The notes under the pieces: model-generated
The model's input: only the letters and a program-made list of their open reading frames with translations
Databases searched by the model: none
Told to the model about the DNA's origin: nothing
NCBI RefSeq assembly: GCF_030408035.1
Contig: NZ_JASDCF010000002.1
Location: forward strand, 62,001 to 126,000
Reading direction: 5' to 3'
DNA: 64,000 nt
Origin: Psychrobacter sp. APC 3426
GTDB lineage: Bacteria; Pseudomonadota; Gammaproteobacteria; Pseudomonadales; Moraxellaceae
Part shown: positions 19,202 through 29,125 of the stretch, in pieces
Position numbering within the stretch: the stretch's first letter is position 1
How the letters are laid out: the number at the start of each line of letters is the position of its first letter
Program-made: the position numbers and the translations under genes

Positions 19202-20218
19202 TTAATACATATGCTCATGATCCGTCTTACCCTTAAAGGTGTAATAGGCAAAGGCGGTATAACTCAGAATAATCGGCAGCATAATAACAGCACCAATCAA
19301 CATAAAGGACAATGAGGTATCAGCGGCAGCGGCCTCATAAATGGTCATTTGATAAGGTACGATATAAGGGAAGATGGCAAAGCATACACCGATATATCCC
19401 ATCAAAAACAGCGCCACTGTTAATAAGAATGGGCGATATTCACGCTCAGTTTTCAAGTCTTTACGCATGATAAAGAATAAGATTATTACGATAATTGGCA
19501 TAGGTGCTAGGTACAGTAAACCTGGGAAACCAAACCAACCCTCGAGCGCATTGATGTCTGAAAAATACATAAAGGCCGTGACCACAACCATCGCGACTAC
19601 CAATGCTGAGAGCATCCAACCAGATACCTTACGCGCCCAGACTTGCAAGGTGTGTTCGGTCTTGATGATGAGCCACGTAGAGCCAAGTAGGGCATAACCG
19701 ATAATCATGGCGAAGCCGCAGATGATAGAGAAAGGCGTGAGCCAGTCAAAGGGTCCGCCCGTATATAAGCGGTTGCTTGCTTCAAGTCCTTGCACCAGAG
19801 CGCCAAGCATAATTCCTTGCGAGAAGGTCGCAACGACGGAACCAACAAAGAAGAAAGTGTCCCAAACATGGCGACGTGAGGAGGCCTTAAAGCGGAACTC
19901 AAAGGCGACACCGCGCATGATAAGACCAAACAACATCGCTGTGACTGGCAAATAAAGACCCGTCATAATAATGCCATAAGCCACTGGAAATGCAGCAAAC
20001 AAGCCACCGCCACCCAATACCAGCCAAGTCTCATTACCATCCCAAAACGGCGCAATAGAGTTCATCATGCGGCTACGGTTTTTGTCTGAGCCTGCGAACG
20101 GAAATAAGATACCGCAGCCCAAATCAAAACCATCAAGCAACACATAGATAAAGACGGATAGGGCAATGAGTCCGCCCCAAATTAAAGGTAAGTCTAATAC
20201 ATCACCGTAGTTAAACAT
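19202..20218 (-). CDS. cioB: Cytochrome bd-type (CIO) ubiquinol oxidase subunit II
   Basis: Subunit II of the quinol oxidase in the inner membrane, which reduces oxygen to water without pumping protons. The 338 residues contain about eight or nine membrane helices, beginning LPLIWGGLIALSVFIYVLLD. The family motifs GFDLGCGILFPF and PFWDGNETWLVLGGGGLFAAFP are intact. The start codon overlaps the cioA stop by one base (TAATG), indicating translational coupling. Together with subunit I the pair looks like the cyanide-insensitive branch rather than E. coli CydB. Confidence 0.95.
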   Translation of the reverse strand: MFNYGDVLDLPLIWGGLIALSVFIYVLLDGFDLGCGILFPFAGSDKNRSRMMNSIAPFWDGNETWLVLGGGGLFAAFPVAYGIIMTGLYLPVTAMLFGLIMRGVAFEFRFKASSRRHVWDTFFFVGSVVATFSQGIMLGALVQGLEASNRLYTGGPFDWLTPFSIICGFAMIIGYALLGSTWLIIKTEHTLQVWARKVSGWMLSALVVAMVVVTAFMYFSDINALEGWFGFPGLLYLAPMPIIVIILFFIMRKDLKTEREYRPFLLTVALFLMGYIGVCFAIFPYIVPYQMTIYEAAAADTSLSFMLIGAVIMLPIILSYTAFAYYTFKGKTDHEHMY

Positions 20219-21714
20219 TAGCGTAACCCTCCATCATCAACGTCGTCCGCAGGAGCGTCTAAATCTTCTTCAGTACTCTTAGCAGGATTGTTATCACCGC
20301 TCAGCGCACGGCCTTGACTCTCTGTCACTGAATGCTCATAGAAATTATCATCAGCAGGATCCTCATAAGGTTTGGGCCCTTGGGCAATCAAACGTAATAT
20401 ATAGAAGCTCCCTGCACCAAAAACGAACACATACAGCACGATGAAACCAATCAGCGTCGTTGCCACTTGCTGTGCGGCGAGCGGTGACATACTTTCAGCG
20501 GTGCGTATCACACCATAGACAGTCCATGGTTGACGCCCCGTTTCGGTGACAAACCAACCTGCCAGCAATGCGATAAAGCCAAGCGGCGTCATCACTATCC
20601 AAGCACGGTGGAACCAAACACTGTCAGGACTGAATTGTTGTTTTTTAAAGTATTTGTAAAGACTGAACAAGCCGACCAGTACCATCAACATACCGATACC
20701 AACCATGATACGAAATGCCCAAAATACAATTATGACAGGCGGTTGGTCTTCGGGTGCCCAGTTTTTTAGACCCTTAATCTCACCATCAAGTGAATGGGTA
20801 AGAATCAGACCTGAGACATAAGGAATGCTGACTTCATATTTATTGGTCTGGTTTTCTTGGTCGGGAATGGCAAATAGGCGTAACGCTGCACCGCGCTCAT
20901 CTTCCCAAATACCTTCCATCGCCGCGACTTTGGCTGGCTGATGCTCCAAAGTATTTAGACCATGTTCATCACCAATCAATACTTGAGCAGGTGCCACAAA
21001 TATGGCCATAATCATTGCCATACCTAGCATCACGCGACCATGCTGACGGTGTTCGACATGTTTCTTGGATTGAAGATAATAGGCGCCGATACCACCAACC
21101 ACAAAAGCTGTGGTCAAGAACGCTGCGGTCATCATATGAGCGTAACGATACGGGAAGGAAGGGTTAAAGATAATCTCAATCCAATTGGTTGGATAAAGTA
21201 TCCCGTCTGCACCCATCATAAAGCCTTGCGGCGTCTGCATAAAGCTGTTGGCAGCCAAAATCCAGAATCCTGAAATCAGCGTGCCGATGGCGACAATCGC
21301 AGTCGAGGCAAAGTGCATGCGTTTGCTGACACGCCCCCAACCAAACAGCATAATCCCTAAGAAGGATGCTTCTAAGAAAAACGCGGTCAATACTTCATAG
21401 GCGAGTAGTGGTCCTAAGACGTTACCGGCCTTGTCAGAAAAGACGGCCCAGTTGGTACCGAACTGGTAGGACATCACCACACCCGATACCACACCCATGC
21501 CGAATACCACGGCAAAAATCTTTACCCAGTGTTTATAGACTTCGGCATAGATAGGCTCGCCAGTACGCAGCCAACGGAACTCAAGTACCGTCAGCCAGCT
21601 GGCAAGTCCAATAGAAAAGGCAGGAAAAACAATATGGAACGAGATGACAAAAGCGAATTGGATACGCGCGAGCATCAGCGCATCGAGCTGGTCAATCATA
21701 AACGTAGCGAACAT
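20218..21714 (-). CDS. cioA: Cytochrome bd-type (CIO) ubiquinol oxidase subunit I
   Basis: Subunit I carries the haems and the quinol site of the bd-type oxidase. The 498 residues hold about nine helices. The N-terminal segment RIQFAFVISFHIVFPAFSIG bears the haem-ligand histidine in the CIO-type context. The strongly conserved blocks GVVSGVVMSYQFGTNW, EASFLGIMLFGW and GWFVTETGRQPW follow. The segment after the quinol-loop start is short, as in the CIO group. The last 50 residues are a polar acidic tail. It is the first gene of the operon cioA-cioB-DUF2474. Confidence 0.95.
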   Translation of the reverse strand: MFATFMIDQLDALMLARIQFAFVISFHIVFPAFSIGLASWLTVLEFRWLRTGEPIYAEVYKHWVKIFAVVFGMGVVSGVVMSYQFGTNWAVFSDKAGNVLGPLLAYEVLTAFFLEASFLGIMLFGWGRVSKRMHFASTAIVAIGTLISGFWILAANSFMQTPQGFMMGADGILYPTNWIEIIFNPSFPYRYAHMMTAAFLTTAFVVGGIGAYYLQSKKHVEHRQHGRVMLGMAMIMAIFVAPAQVLIGDEHGLNTLEHQPAKVAAMEGIWEDERGAALRLFAIPDQENQTNKYEVSIPYVSGLILTHSLDGEIKGLKNWAPEDQPPVIIVFWAFRIMVGIGMLMVLVGLFSLYKYFKKQQFSPDSVWFHRAWIVMTPLGFIALLAGWFVTETGRQPWTVYGVIRTAESMSPLAAQQVATTLIGFIVLYVFVFGAGSFYILRLIAQGPKPYEDPADDNFYEHSVTESQGRALSGDNNPAKSTEEDLDAPADDVDDGGLR

Positions 21715-22216
21715 AAACGGTTACCCTTATCTGTTAGCTGAATAGCGCTGGCTTCCATAAAACGCTCAAGTAACTGTCCGTAACTGTCCATCGAACTAAG
21801 GGCAATCATTACGGGCAATGGCTCAGTGTTGATTAGCGAGCAACCTTAGGCATAGAGTGCGGCTAAGCTAACGACTGTTTAGCTGAATTAAGTAATTTAT
21901 ATCCTTATAAATTAATACATTACTGTTATGTGCTGTCAACATATTATGCGCCTACCTCGATAGACACGCAAGCTGTGCAATAAGTCACGCGCGCACCTAG
22001 CAGTCATTAAAAACCGCTTAAAAAGCCCTCTAAAGTTGTGACTCATCATCTTGAAAAACAATGAGATACTACAGTTTTTCTTAATAACGTGCATATCCAA
22101 TAGCTAAGCAGAAAAGCCACAAATATCCAACATGCCGTCAACGATAGAGTTTCATTTACCACCCCATTACTATAGGTTCAGTTTATAGCGAGCGATTATA
22201 GCGCCTCAAATTTGAA
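21715..22216. other. Spacer upstream of the cio operon
   Basis: This 502-base spacer holds the candidate cio promoter and a long presumed leader. I looked for an FNR/ANR-type box (TTGAT-N4-ATCAA) and found no full match. No gene or strong terminator for the gene ending at 22217 was seen. Confidence 0.5.
21912..21939 (-). promoter_or_regulatory. Candidate promoter of the cio operon
   Basis: Read leftward, a perfect TTGACA (complement of 21934-21939) is followed after 16 bases by TATTAA (complement of 21912-21917). It would give a 5' leader of about 190 bases before cioA. Confidence 0.5.
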
Positions 22217-24703
22217 TTACTCTTGTAGCTGCTTATGCAAAATTCGTCTGAGTGTCAAAATAGTCTGTGGGTTGGTCTGGATACTGTGACCACCGTTGAT
22301 GACCGTTTCGGAAGCTGCCCCATCAAGATGTGCGCTGGTATAAGGCACAATCCCATCTGATAGCCGTTCGGTCAACGCTTGGCTGATGTCTTCATTGACA
22401 GTGATTGCTGCGACCAAAGGCTGAGCGGGGATTTTTGACTCATCGCCAGCATTGAGTGGACTGTTGGTATCGTCATCATTAATATCAGTGTTTTCTTCTG
22501 TGGCTTGTGATAAATCAATTTTTGCACCACCTGGCTGCATTTGCGCCAGCCCTTGGGTGATATCAGAGTCATTATTGGCAATGATTGAGTGATAAGTAAT
22601 ACGGTCACTGATAGTGAGGTCCTTCGTTAGCTGTATAAAGGAAGACTTATCGCTAAGCTGGCTCGCCCCATTTTGCAGATATAAAGCACCTAATGGGTTC
22701 TGTGCCAAGTCACCTTGTGTGGCAATGGTTGCAAGGTTATCAGTAACAGTCTTCACTAGACCAACTGGCAGGTAGACAATGCGGCGTAGGGCACGGGTGA
22801 ACCAGCGGTCTGCATAGTCAGTACCACGAAACGGCGCGGATAAAAACACAGCCGTATCTACTTGTGGTAACGCTTGTAGCTCGAATCGCTCTTTGAGTTG
22901 TTGCTCGCCAAATGACTCTCTAAGTGCATCACGAATTTGACGTTTTTCATTAGTAGACAAGACGTTTTGGTCATCAAGTCTGTCTAAGTCATCGACCAAA
23001 TTATCGTTGGACAGCATCATGCGAGCGATGAGTGCACCCATACTGTGGCTGACGATGACGCTATTTTTACTGGCGCGATTTTGTCCTTTAGGGTCAGTCT
23101 GCTCGTAAGTGCTATTGATGAGGCGCTGGATTTGATAACGGTTTTCTAAAATAGGCAGATTGGTGGGATAAAATATTTGCCAGACCTGATAGTTAGCACG
23201 CAACTTATCATCATTGAGAATATCGTTGGTTAAATTTACCCAAGTCGCTGGGCTAGAAGCCAAACCATGCAGCATGATGATCACGCGTTTGTTTGGATCA
23301 TAAGGCTCAAGCATAAACAACTTGGGCAATCTCGCCTCAGGTTGGCGGGTAATTAAGTTTAGGTAGCCGACACCATCTAGCTGATTCTCTGACAACCATA
23401 AGCCGTAACCGGCGGAGAAGTTGGCAGCCAAGGGATACTTTTCATTCAGAATATTGACGTTTTCTGTTTGGTAAGGATTATAAAGGTGAATATCTAGCTG
23501 ACGGCTGCTCAACACATCGAGCACGCTCTCGCCACTTGGTATGATTAGCCCAGTCAGCAGTAAATGACCGGTAGGATAAACACGAGAGCTTGGTTTGTTT
23601 TCCTCTGTATTGCTATCGTTTTGGTCATTGGTCAGTCGACCTGATAGTGACGATACCAATAGCTGACGAATCGTCGTCGTATAACGATCATCCAGTGATG
23701 CCACCAAACTAATACCCAATCCTGGACGCTTGCTGATTGAGTTAAGACCAGATAATCGTAGCTCATAGGTGGAGACCAAGTCTGCCAGTGCAGAGGTCTG
23801 TTTATGAGCGTTTTGCAGGTAGCTATTTTCATTTGGTAGGTAGACACCAAGGTCATAGTTTTCGACTGCTATCTTCATGACCTTGATTTGGTCGGTCGGT
23901 TTACTCTTTAATGGCGACAAGTTAGCGATGGAAGCTTGGTCACTACTGTCACGCTTGTTAGAGGCGATGGGTAGGTATTCTATTTCTGTTTCACCCATTA
24001 GCCTGTCTGAGCCATCAGATGACTTATAGAGTTGCGTAATAACGTCATTGCTGGCCGAGTTGTAGATATCTTGAGTTTGGATGTCGGTATCGTTTGGGAT
24101 GCGACTCTGAGCACGAGACCTATTGCTTTCTTTATCTGCACCCTCAAAATCGTGTTCTAAGCTGTCATAGAATAAATAAGTATAACTAGACTTTACAGCG
24201 TCAAATAGACGCTCTTGATAATTGGTCAGGCATTGACTGGTGTTCTCTTGCTGAGCTTTGGCGTCTTTGTCACTCAGAGGTGCATTGGCATAATAAGGGT
24301 CAAGTGGCGGGCGAGCAAGGGCATCACGGCAGGATTGAGAGTCAGCAAGCTGGCGTGCCTTTGCATAATGTAGCTCAGCGAAAGTCGCTAATGCAGGGCG
24401 ATAATGCTCATTGAGCATGCTGTCTGTCAGCTGAGTGAGGCACAAATCAAAGTGTTGCATACAAGCTTGCTCATTGAGCCCTGCTGATAACAACGCTGAT
24501 GCGGTGTCGCTACTCAGGTTTTTGTCAGTGACAATATTGCCGCGCTGTGCAGTGATAGTTTTTGCGGATGCTTGCTTATTCACAGATACCGTACTACAAG
24601 CAGGAAGTAAGGTGACTGCTGCTAGTAGCGCCACTGAACCAATCGATAAGGATTTTTTATTAGCGTGCATTACTATGTGTTTAATAGGGCTAGCGAGAGT
24701 CAT
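22217..24703 (-). CDS. Large lipoprotein with alpha/beta-hydrolase domain
   Basis: The 828-residue protein has a lipoprotein signal (VALLAAVTLLPACS) with the lipobox cysteine. A start at 24670 (MHANKKSLSIG) would give a more compact signal, so the true start is uncertain. About 430 residues of unassigned sequence follow, then an alpha/beta-hydrolase/lipase domain. The oxyanion region is IMLHGLASSP (His479-Gly480). The nucleophile is Ser554 in VSHSMG, where the usual first glycine of G-x-S-x-G is serine. A late INGGHSIQTNP supplies His806. A polar insert (about 740-770) precedes the last block. It should be anchored in the periplasm or outer membrane and may cleave a lipid or ester; the substrate is unknown. 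Confidence 0.82.
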   Translation of the reverse strand: MTLASPIKHIVMHANKKSLSIGSVALLAAVTLLPACSTVSVNKQASAKTITAQRGNIVTDKNLSSDTASALLSAGLNEQACMQHFDLCLTQLTDSMLNEHYRPALATFAELHYAKARQLADSQSCRDALARPPLDPYYANAPLSDKDAKAQQENTSQCLTNYQERLFDAVKSSYTYLFYDSLEHDFEGADKESNRSRAQSRIPNDTDIQTQDIYNSASNDVITQLYKSSDGSDRLMGETEIEYLPIASNKRDSSDQASIANLSPLKSKPTDQIKVMKIAVENYDLGVYLPNENSYLQNAHKQTSALADLVSTYELRLSGLNSISKRPGLGISLVASLDDRYTTTIRQLLVSSLSGRLTNDQNDSNTEENKPSSRVYPTGHLLLTGLIIPSGESVLDVLSSRQLDIHLYNPYQTENVNILNEKYPLAANFSAGYGLWLSENQLDGVGYLNLITRQPEARLPKLFMLEPYDPNKRVIIMLHGLASSPATWVNLTNDILNDDKLRANYQVWQIFYPTNLPILENRYQIQRLINSTYEQTDPKGQNRASKNSVIVSHSMGALIARMMLSNDNLVDDLDRLDDQNVLSTNEKRQIRDALRESFGEQQLKERFELQALPQVDTAVFLSAPFRGTDYADRWFTRALRRIVYLPVGLVKTVTDNLATIATQGDLAQNPLGALYLQNGASQLSDKSSFIQLTKDLTISDRITYHSIIANNDSDITQGLAQMQPGGAKIDLSQATEENTDINDDDTNSPLNAGDESKIPAQPLVAAITVNEDISQALTERLSDGIVPYTSAHLDGAASETVINGGHSIQTNPQTILTLRRILHKQLQE

Positions 24704-25029
24704 AGAGCAGTCCAGTAAGTGATAGTAATAAGAACAAATAGGTGGGTATGCGTGATAGTAGCTAAATTATAATAGCCAAACCATCGTAGCCATAAGTGTA
24801 GCGTAACTTTAGGCGTTAGACTATTTTATTATAATTACACTAGGACATGCCTAAGGTAGATACGGTGTTAGCGGATACAAAAAAGCGTCTTCACTTTATG
24901 TGAGTATAAAGTGAAGACGCCAAGTGATTTATGTTAGGACGGTTTGTGTGTTACTGCATAAAGCCGTAAATAATAGCTGGTCACGCCGTCTTAAACGCAG
25001 TCAATGGTGATGACTGTATATGACTGATT
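24704..25029. other. Spacer between the TPR-like gene and the lipoprotein gene
   Basis: This 326-base spacer holds the terminator at 24879-24920 and, near the lipoprotein start, a TTATAATAGCC box (24767-24777) whose complement offers a leftward TATAAT about 65 bases before the start codon. No gene is seen. Confidence 0.55.
24879..24920 (-). terminator. Strong terminator with a 15-bp perfect stem
   Basis: GCGTCTTCACTTTAT (24885-24899) pairs perfectly with ATAAAGTGAAGACGC (24906-24920). Leftward it runs into six T residues (complement of 24879-24884). It ends the transcript of the gene whose stop is at 25030. Confidence 0.92.
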
Positions 25030-26106
25030 TTATACCCCTGGTTTTTGATTGATATCAGGAGCAGGGATATCCCAAATATAGAATTGACCATCTTCGACAA
25101 GCTTGATTTGCTGACGAATGATAGCATCGTTTGGATTCTGGGTTGCTAGACGACGCAGACGCTCTAAAGCGCTATCACGGCGATCGCTCAGTAAGTCTGA
25201 TTGTGCCAAGCTTTGTTCAGCTTCGGTATAACCCAATGAAACGGCACGGTCTAGATATTTTTGACCTTCTTTAAAACCGCCACCTTCTGACAACATCATG
25301 CCATATAAAAAGTTGGCTTCACCGCTATCAGGACGAATTTTGATGGCACGGTCAACGTACTGACCACCGCGGATAGTGTAGTCTGATCCCAAGTCTAGGT
25401 TACGTCCCATACCATTAAGCTTGGCAGCACGAAGCAATACCTCAAAGGAGGCCTCTGGTGACTTAGCATAAGGCTCAATCCAGTCAGCCAACACTTTTAT
25501 TTTTTCGCGGGTGTAATGACGCTGTGAGCGGTTAGGGAAGTTCGGTGGATAATGACGGGCATTTGGTGAAACGTCTTCAATGAAATCATCAAGTAGGCTG
25601 ACGTCTAACTGATCGATATTGCCGCCTCTTTGCTGCGGAATCAACACGGTCGTGACAAAGCTCACATCAGACAACTGTACTTTCGGTGTTGGGATGTTGG
25701 CCAATTGACCACTGCGTAGGTCGATACCAGTCGCTGTCATTGGACCAGGCTCATAGACACGAGTAGTACCAGTAAATTCAGGGGTTGCTGACTGCGGTCT
25801 AACGTCTTGTGGTTGCAACGTACTCATGGGTGCGCGCATCGGTGCACGATTTTGCGGGGTTGCGTTTTGCTGGGCAGTATTTGACTGAGCAGCGTTTGTT
25901 TGAGCGGTACTAGCAGCACTAGGGTTTGCAAGACGAATCACACGTTTGCTCGAATCCATCGCACTAGGTACCGATGTGGCGGCGTCAGCTTCTGCTGCAT
26001 GGACAGGTGCAGATAGCATCATGGCACAGGCTGCAGCTAGTGCGGTCAACGTTGCAAATTTAGGCGACTTAGTAGACGCGCTAGTAGAGAGAGTAGTGGC
26101 TTTCAT
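25030..26106 (-). CDS. Periplasmic TPR/Sel1-like repeat protein of unknown function
   Basis: I do not recognise a named gene. The 358 residues start with a long Sec signal peptide (LTALAAACAMMLSAPVHA), then a linker of about 90 residues rich in Ala, Gln, Asn and Pro. The remaining 220 or so residues look helical. The block IKIRPDSGEANFLYGMMLSE, followed by GQKYLDRAVSLGY and ALERLRRLATQNPNDA, has the size and residue pattern of tetratricopeptide or Sel1 repeats. Such proteins act as periplasmic scaffolds. It ends in IPAPDINQKPGV. It follows coq7 on the same strand, 217 bases away, and has its own strong terminator. Confidence 0.75.
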   Translation of the reverse strand: MKATTLSTSASTKSPKFATLTALAAACAMMLSAPVHAAEADAATSVPSAMDSSKRVIRLANPSAASTAQTNAAQSNTAQQNATPQNRAPMRAPMSTLQPQDVRPQSATPEFTGTTRVYEPGPMTATGIDLRSGQLANIPTPKVQLSDVSFVTTVLIPQQRGGNIDQLDVSLLDDFIEDVSPNARHYPPNFPNRSQRHYTREKIKVLADWIEPYAKSPEASFEVLLRAAKLNGMGRNLDLGSDYTIRGGQYVDRAIKIRPDSGEANFLYGMMLSEGGGFKEGQKYLDRAVSLGYTEAEQSLAQSDLLSDRRDSALERLRRLATQNPNDAIIRQQIKLVEDGQFYIWDIPAPDINQKPGV

Positions 26107-26323
26107 AAAAATCGTTACCTTATTTATTTAGTCATTATTTAACAGTTAATGGTTTTACGTCCTGTCTATCGTGCAAATATTCTGCACAAAATCGTACAAA
26201 TTTTTAATACACTAGCAAATTGAACTGAGCGCTATCAGTAGTAGGATTGTTAATAGTCACTGCACCTACGCTTACTATACCTGCAATTCTAAAACCTACA
26301 ACTAGAAATACCAGGTATTACTT

Positions 26324-26968
26324 TTATAGGTGATAAGCAGTGGCTTTCATGCGATTGGCCATCCAGCGCATTGTTTGACGGACTGGTGGAGATAATGCTG
26401 CGCCGCCACTGGCTAACGCCAGCTCACGATGATGCAATTCTTCAATATCCATTTGCGCCAGTATCTCTTTTGAGCGCTTATCATGTTCGGGCAGCTGTTT
26501 GATATGGTCTTGCAAATGCTCGCTGACCTGAGCTTCGGTCTCTGCCACGAACCCCAAGCTAAACTCGTTAGAGATGGCACCAGCAACCGCACCAAGACCG
26601 AAAGACATGCCATACCATAATGGTGTAAAGACACTGGCATGACTGCCAAGCTCATCTAGTCGAGTCTCACACCAAACCAGATGGTCGACCTCTTCTTCAG
26701 CGGATTGTTGCATGGCTTGTTTGACGCCATCATCTTTTGCGGCAAATGCTTGCCCATGATATAGACCTTGCGCGCATACTTCGCCGGTATGGTTTATACG
26801 CATCAATCCTGCGACATGCCGCGCTTCGGTGATGGTCAGCTCAGGAATCTCATCACTACTGACAGGCAGAGGACGGGTACTGGGGTTTGAGTGTGGTACG
26901 ACAGCTCGTAATGCCTTATCGACCCCAAGTAATAATTGGTCGATTTTGGATAAGGGACGCGGGGCCAT
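26324..26968 (-). CDS. coq7: 2-polyprenyl-3-methyl-6-methoxy-1,4-benzoquinol 5-hydroxylase (Coq7)
   Basis: Coq7 adds the last ring hydroxyl in ubiquinone synthesis; it is a membrane-associated di-iron enzyme that replaces the flavoprotein UbiF in many bacteria. The 214 residues show the carboxylate-bridged iron ligands: MRINHTGEVCAQGLYHGQ, the E-x-x-H in EEEVDHLVW, and IEELHHRE near the C-terminus. The hydrophobic middle (YGMSFGLGAVAGAI) inserts into the membrane to reach the quinone. AGGAG precedes the ATG at 26968. The product feeds the nearby quinol oxidase, although the genes are not in one operon. Confidence 0.95.
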   Translation of the reverse strand: MAPRPLSKIDQLLLGVDKALRAVVPHSNPSTRPLPVSSDEIPELTITEARHVAGLMRINHTGEVCAQGLYHGQAFAAKDDGVKQAMQQSAEEEVDHLVWCETRLDELGSHASVFTPLWYGMSFGLGAVAGAISNEFSLGFVAETEAQVSEHLQDHIKQLPEHDKRSKEILAQMDIEELHHRELALASGGAALSPPVRQTMRWMANRMKATAYHL

Positions 26969-27224
26969 AATTCACTCCTGATGGCTTTGGATACAGTCAA
27001 ATAAAGGGGGTGTTTTTAAATTATCGATTGTTAAGGTGTCAGTTTTCAAGGTTGTTTTTAAGTGTTTAAATTGCTGTTTACACCATTATAGTCATGACTT
27101 GATAAACCTTACTATAGCAAACAATCCAAATTTTCCGCATCAATATTATGGGTTTGATGAGTCAATGTTTGCTATGGTGACAAGACGCTCAGTATTGGCA
27201 TACGGATAATCAGTTGTGTCGTCA

Positions 27225-28556
27225 TTATAAGACGACGTCATCATGCGTTTGGATGACTGCATTTTTAATGTGTTTATTAAGTTTAATATATAAAAAAGTA
27301 CCAAATACAATATTAAGCAAACCTGTCACTAAAAAGAGCTGTGGTAGGGTCAAGCCCAATGTATTTAGGATAACAATCGCAAAAATCGCAGAGGTGACCA
27401 TAAATATTGCATTGAAGATATTGTTGGCACCCACGATGCGCGCGCGATGGCTCTTGGGCGCATATGCCTGCATAGAGGCATATAAAGGCACAATATATAG
27501 ACCACCACTAAAGCCTAAAAAGAATAAATCTGCAAAGACGCGCCAGCTACCACTCATACCAAACAAATCGCCAATGCCAAGCAGAGTATCATTATTCACC
27601 GCCATATTAAGACCTGATAATGAAAAATATAAGTCGATAGCAAAGATGCTTAAACCTGCAATACCGAATGGCAACAGGCGCAAGCTAACTTGGTTTTTGG
27701 TCAGTGATTTACATAATAGTGAGCCAATCGACACACCAACAGAAAATAGCGTCAATAGGAAAATAACCACTGACTCATCACCTTGTAAGATGACTTTGCT
27801 AAATTCAGGTGTTTGAGTGAGAAACGTCGCGCCATAAAACCAAAACCAGCTGTTGCCCAGAATGACAAAGAACAAAAACGGCAATGAATATAAATAGCGT
27901 ACCGTGGCTAAGCTTGTGGTAAAAATGTTCCAGTTGATTTTCAGGTTCGGCTGCATCGCTGGCATGGTTGGAATATAACGTGAAGCCAAATAACCCAAAA
28001 CCGCGACCACCAATACGCTGGCGCTAATCCAATATAAAGACTGCGATAATTGGGTTAACACTCCTGCGATAATCATACCAAGCAGAATGGCGAGCGATGT
28101 GCCCATTTGAAACAAACCATTGGCGCCAACAAGCTCATCTTCTTTCATGGCTTGTGGTAAGTAAGCGTATTTAATCGGTCCAAAAAAGGTCGAGTGCGTG
28201 CCCATCAAAAACAACGCCACAAACAGCAGGGCATACCATTCAAAGACAAAACCAATAGCAGCGACCGTCATTATCACCAGTTCAAGCAGCTTAATAAAGC
28301 GCGTGAGCTTAGATTTTTCGAACTTATCTGCAATCTGACCTGCCAATGCTGAAAACAAAAAATAGGGCAGAATAAACAACATCGCGGCCAAGTTATTTAG
28401 AATACTGACTTCCATGCCTAACTGACTAGCAGCGGTGTAAGTCAGTACCAGTATCAAGGCTTGCTTAAAGATGTTGTCATTGAAGGCGCCCAAAAACTGG
28501 GTAAAAAACATGGCGCTAAAACGGCGGCGCTTGAATAACTGAAACTGGTTGGCCAT
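27225..28556 (-). CDS. MFS transporter, LplT-like
   Basis: The 443-residue protein has the 12 helices of the major facilitator superfamily. Its start (MFFTQFLGAFNDNIFKQAL) is the hallmark of the LplT branch, which flips lysophospholipids across the inner membrane. PYFLFSALAGQIADKFEKS contains the loop 2-3 motif. In E. coli LplT is paired with acyltransferase Aas; no acyltransferase is fused or adjacent here, so the substrate is not certain. It ends in a short hydrophilic tail. coq7 follows 256 bases later on the same strand, probably with its own promoter. Confidence 0.87.
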   Translation of the reverse strand: MANQFQLFKRRRFSAMFFTQFLGAFNDNIFKQALILVLTYTAASQLGMEVSILNNLAAMLFILPYFLFSALAGQIADKFEKSKLTRFIKLLELVIMTVAAIGFVFEWYALLFVALFLMGTHSTFFGPIKYAYLPQAMKEDELVGANGLFQMGTSLAILLGMIIAGVLTQLSQSLYWISASVLVVAVLGYLASRYIPTMPAMQPNLKINWNIFTTSLATVRYLYSLPFLFFVILGNSWFWFYGATFLTQTPEFSKVILQGDESVVIFLLTLFSVGVSIGSLLCKSLTKNQVSLRLLPFGIAGLSIFAIDLYFSLSGLNMAVNNDTLLGIGDLFGMSGSWRVFADLFFLGFSGGLYIVPLYASMQAYAPKSHRARIVGANNIFNAIFMVTSAIFAIVILNTLGLTLPQLFLVTGLLNIVFGTFLYIKLNKHIKNAVIQTHDDVVL

Positions 28557-29125
28557 GAAAATTCCTACAGATGGGTCGCGGCTGGTGGATTAAAGGAAGA
28601 TTGTTAAAGTAAGACACTATATGCCAATTTTGCTATCAAAGGTAATTATCAACAGTATCAAAAACTTATCGAAATATAGCATAGGTTTTATTAATATTAA
28701 GCCGTATAATAGCAAGGCTTGCTCAAAAATACATGCCGCCCACGCTATGATTTCATCATTATCTAAGTTATGATTTGTAAATTTTACAAGGTTGCACCGT
28801 AATTCGTTAGTAACGATGAAGCCTTGCTATGGTTAGCTTCTAGGTGGTTTTTTAAGCCTAAAGGCTCTTGCGAATTAGGCAGGTATGTCTCAAGAAGCAG
28901 ATATAAAAAGTAGCTTTAACGAAAGATTGTAAAAAGCATCTTTAAATAGGTGGTTGAAACTATAAACTGTCGTAAAGATTGGCTGATAACTTTATTATTA
29001 GCCTGATGAAAAGCAAACCAGTAAACCACTAATTCAAAACAACTGCTATAAGTTTATTCACCGGTAAGACCTAGCGACTGTTATCGCTCATCATATAGTG
29101 CCGCGTGAGGTGATAGGAAATACAC
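28557..29125. other. Divergent spacer between the MFS gene and tamA
   Basis: This 569-base spacer separates divergent genes. It is AT-rich and contains a short imperfect repeat, GCCTAA/TTAGGC, around 28856-28880. No gene, riboswitch or convincing promoter pair was identified. Confidence 0.45.

Noticed and set aside
21715-22216. FNR/ANR box for the cio operon
   Set aside because: TTGATTAGCGAGCAA near 21830 has only one good half-site and the wrong spacing.
26171-26187. GTGCA...TGCAC partial palindrome upstream of the TPR-like gene
   Set aside because: Only five end pairs are perfect and the centre is mismatched; too weak to call an operator.
27214-27816. 200-residue rightward open frame over the MFS gene
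   Set aside because: It lies wholly on the opposite strand of the well-supported LplT-like transporter, lacks a family pattern and has no ribosome binding site; it is a shadow.
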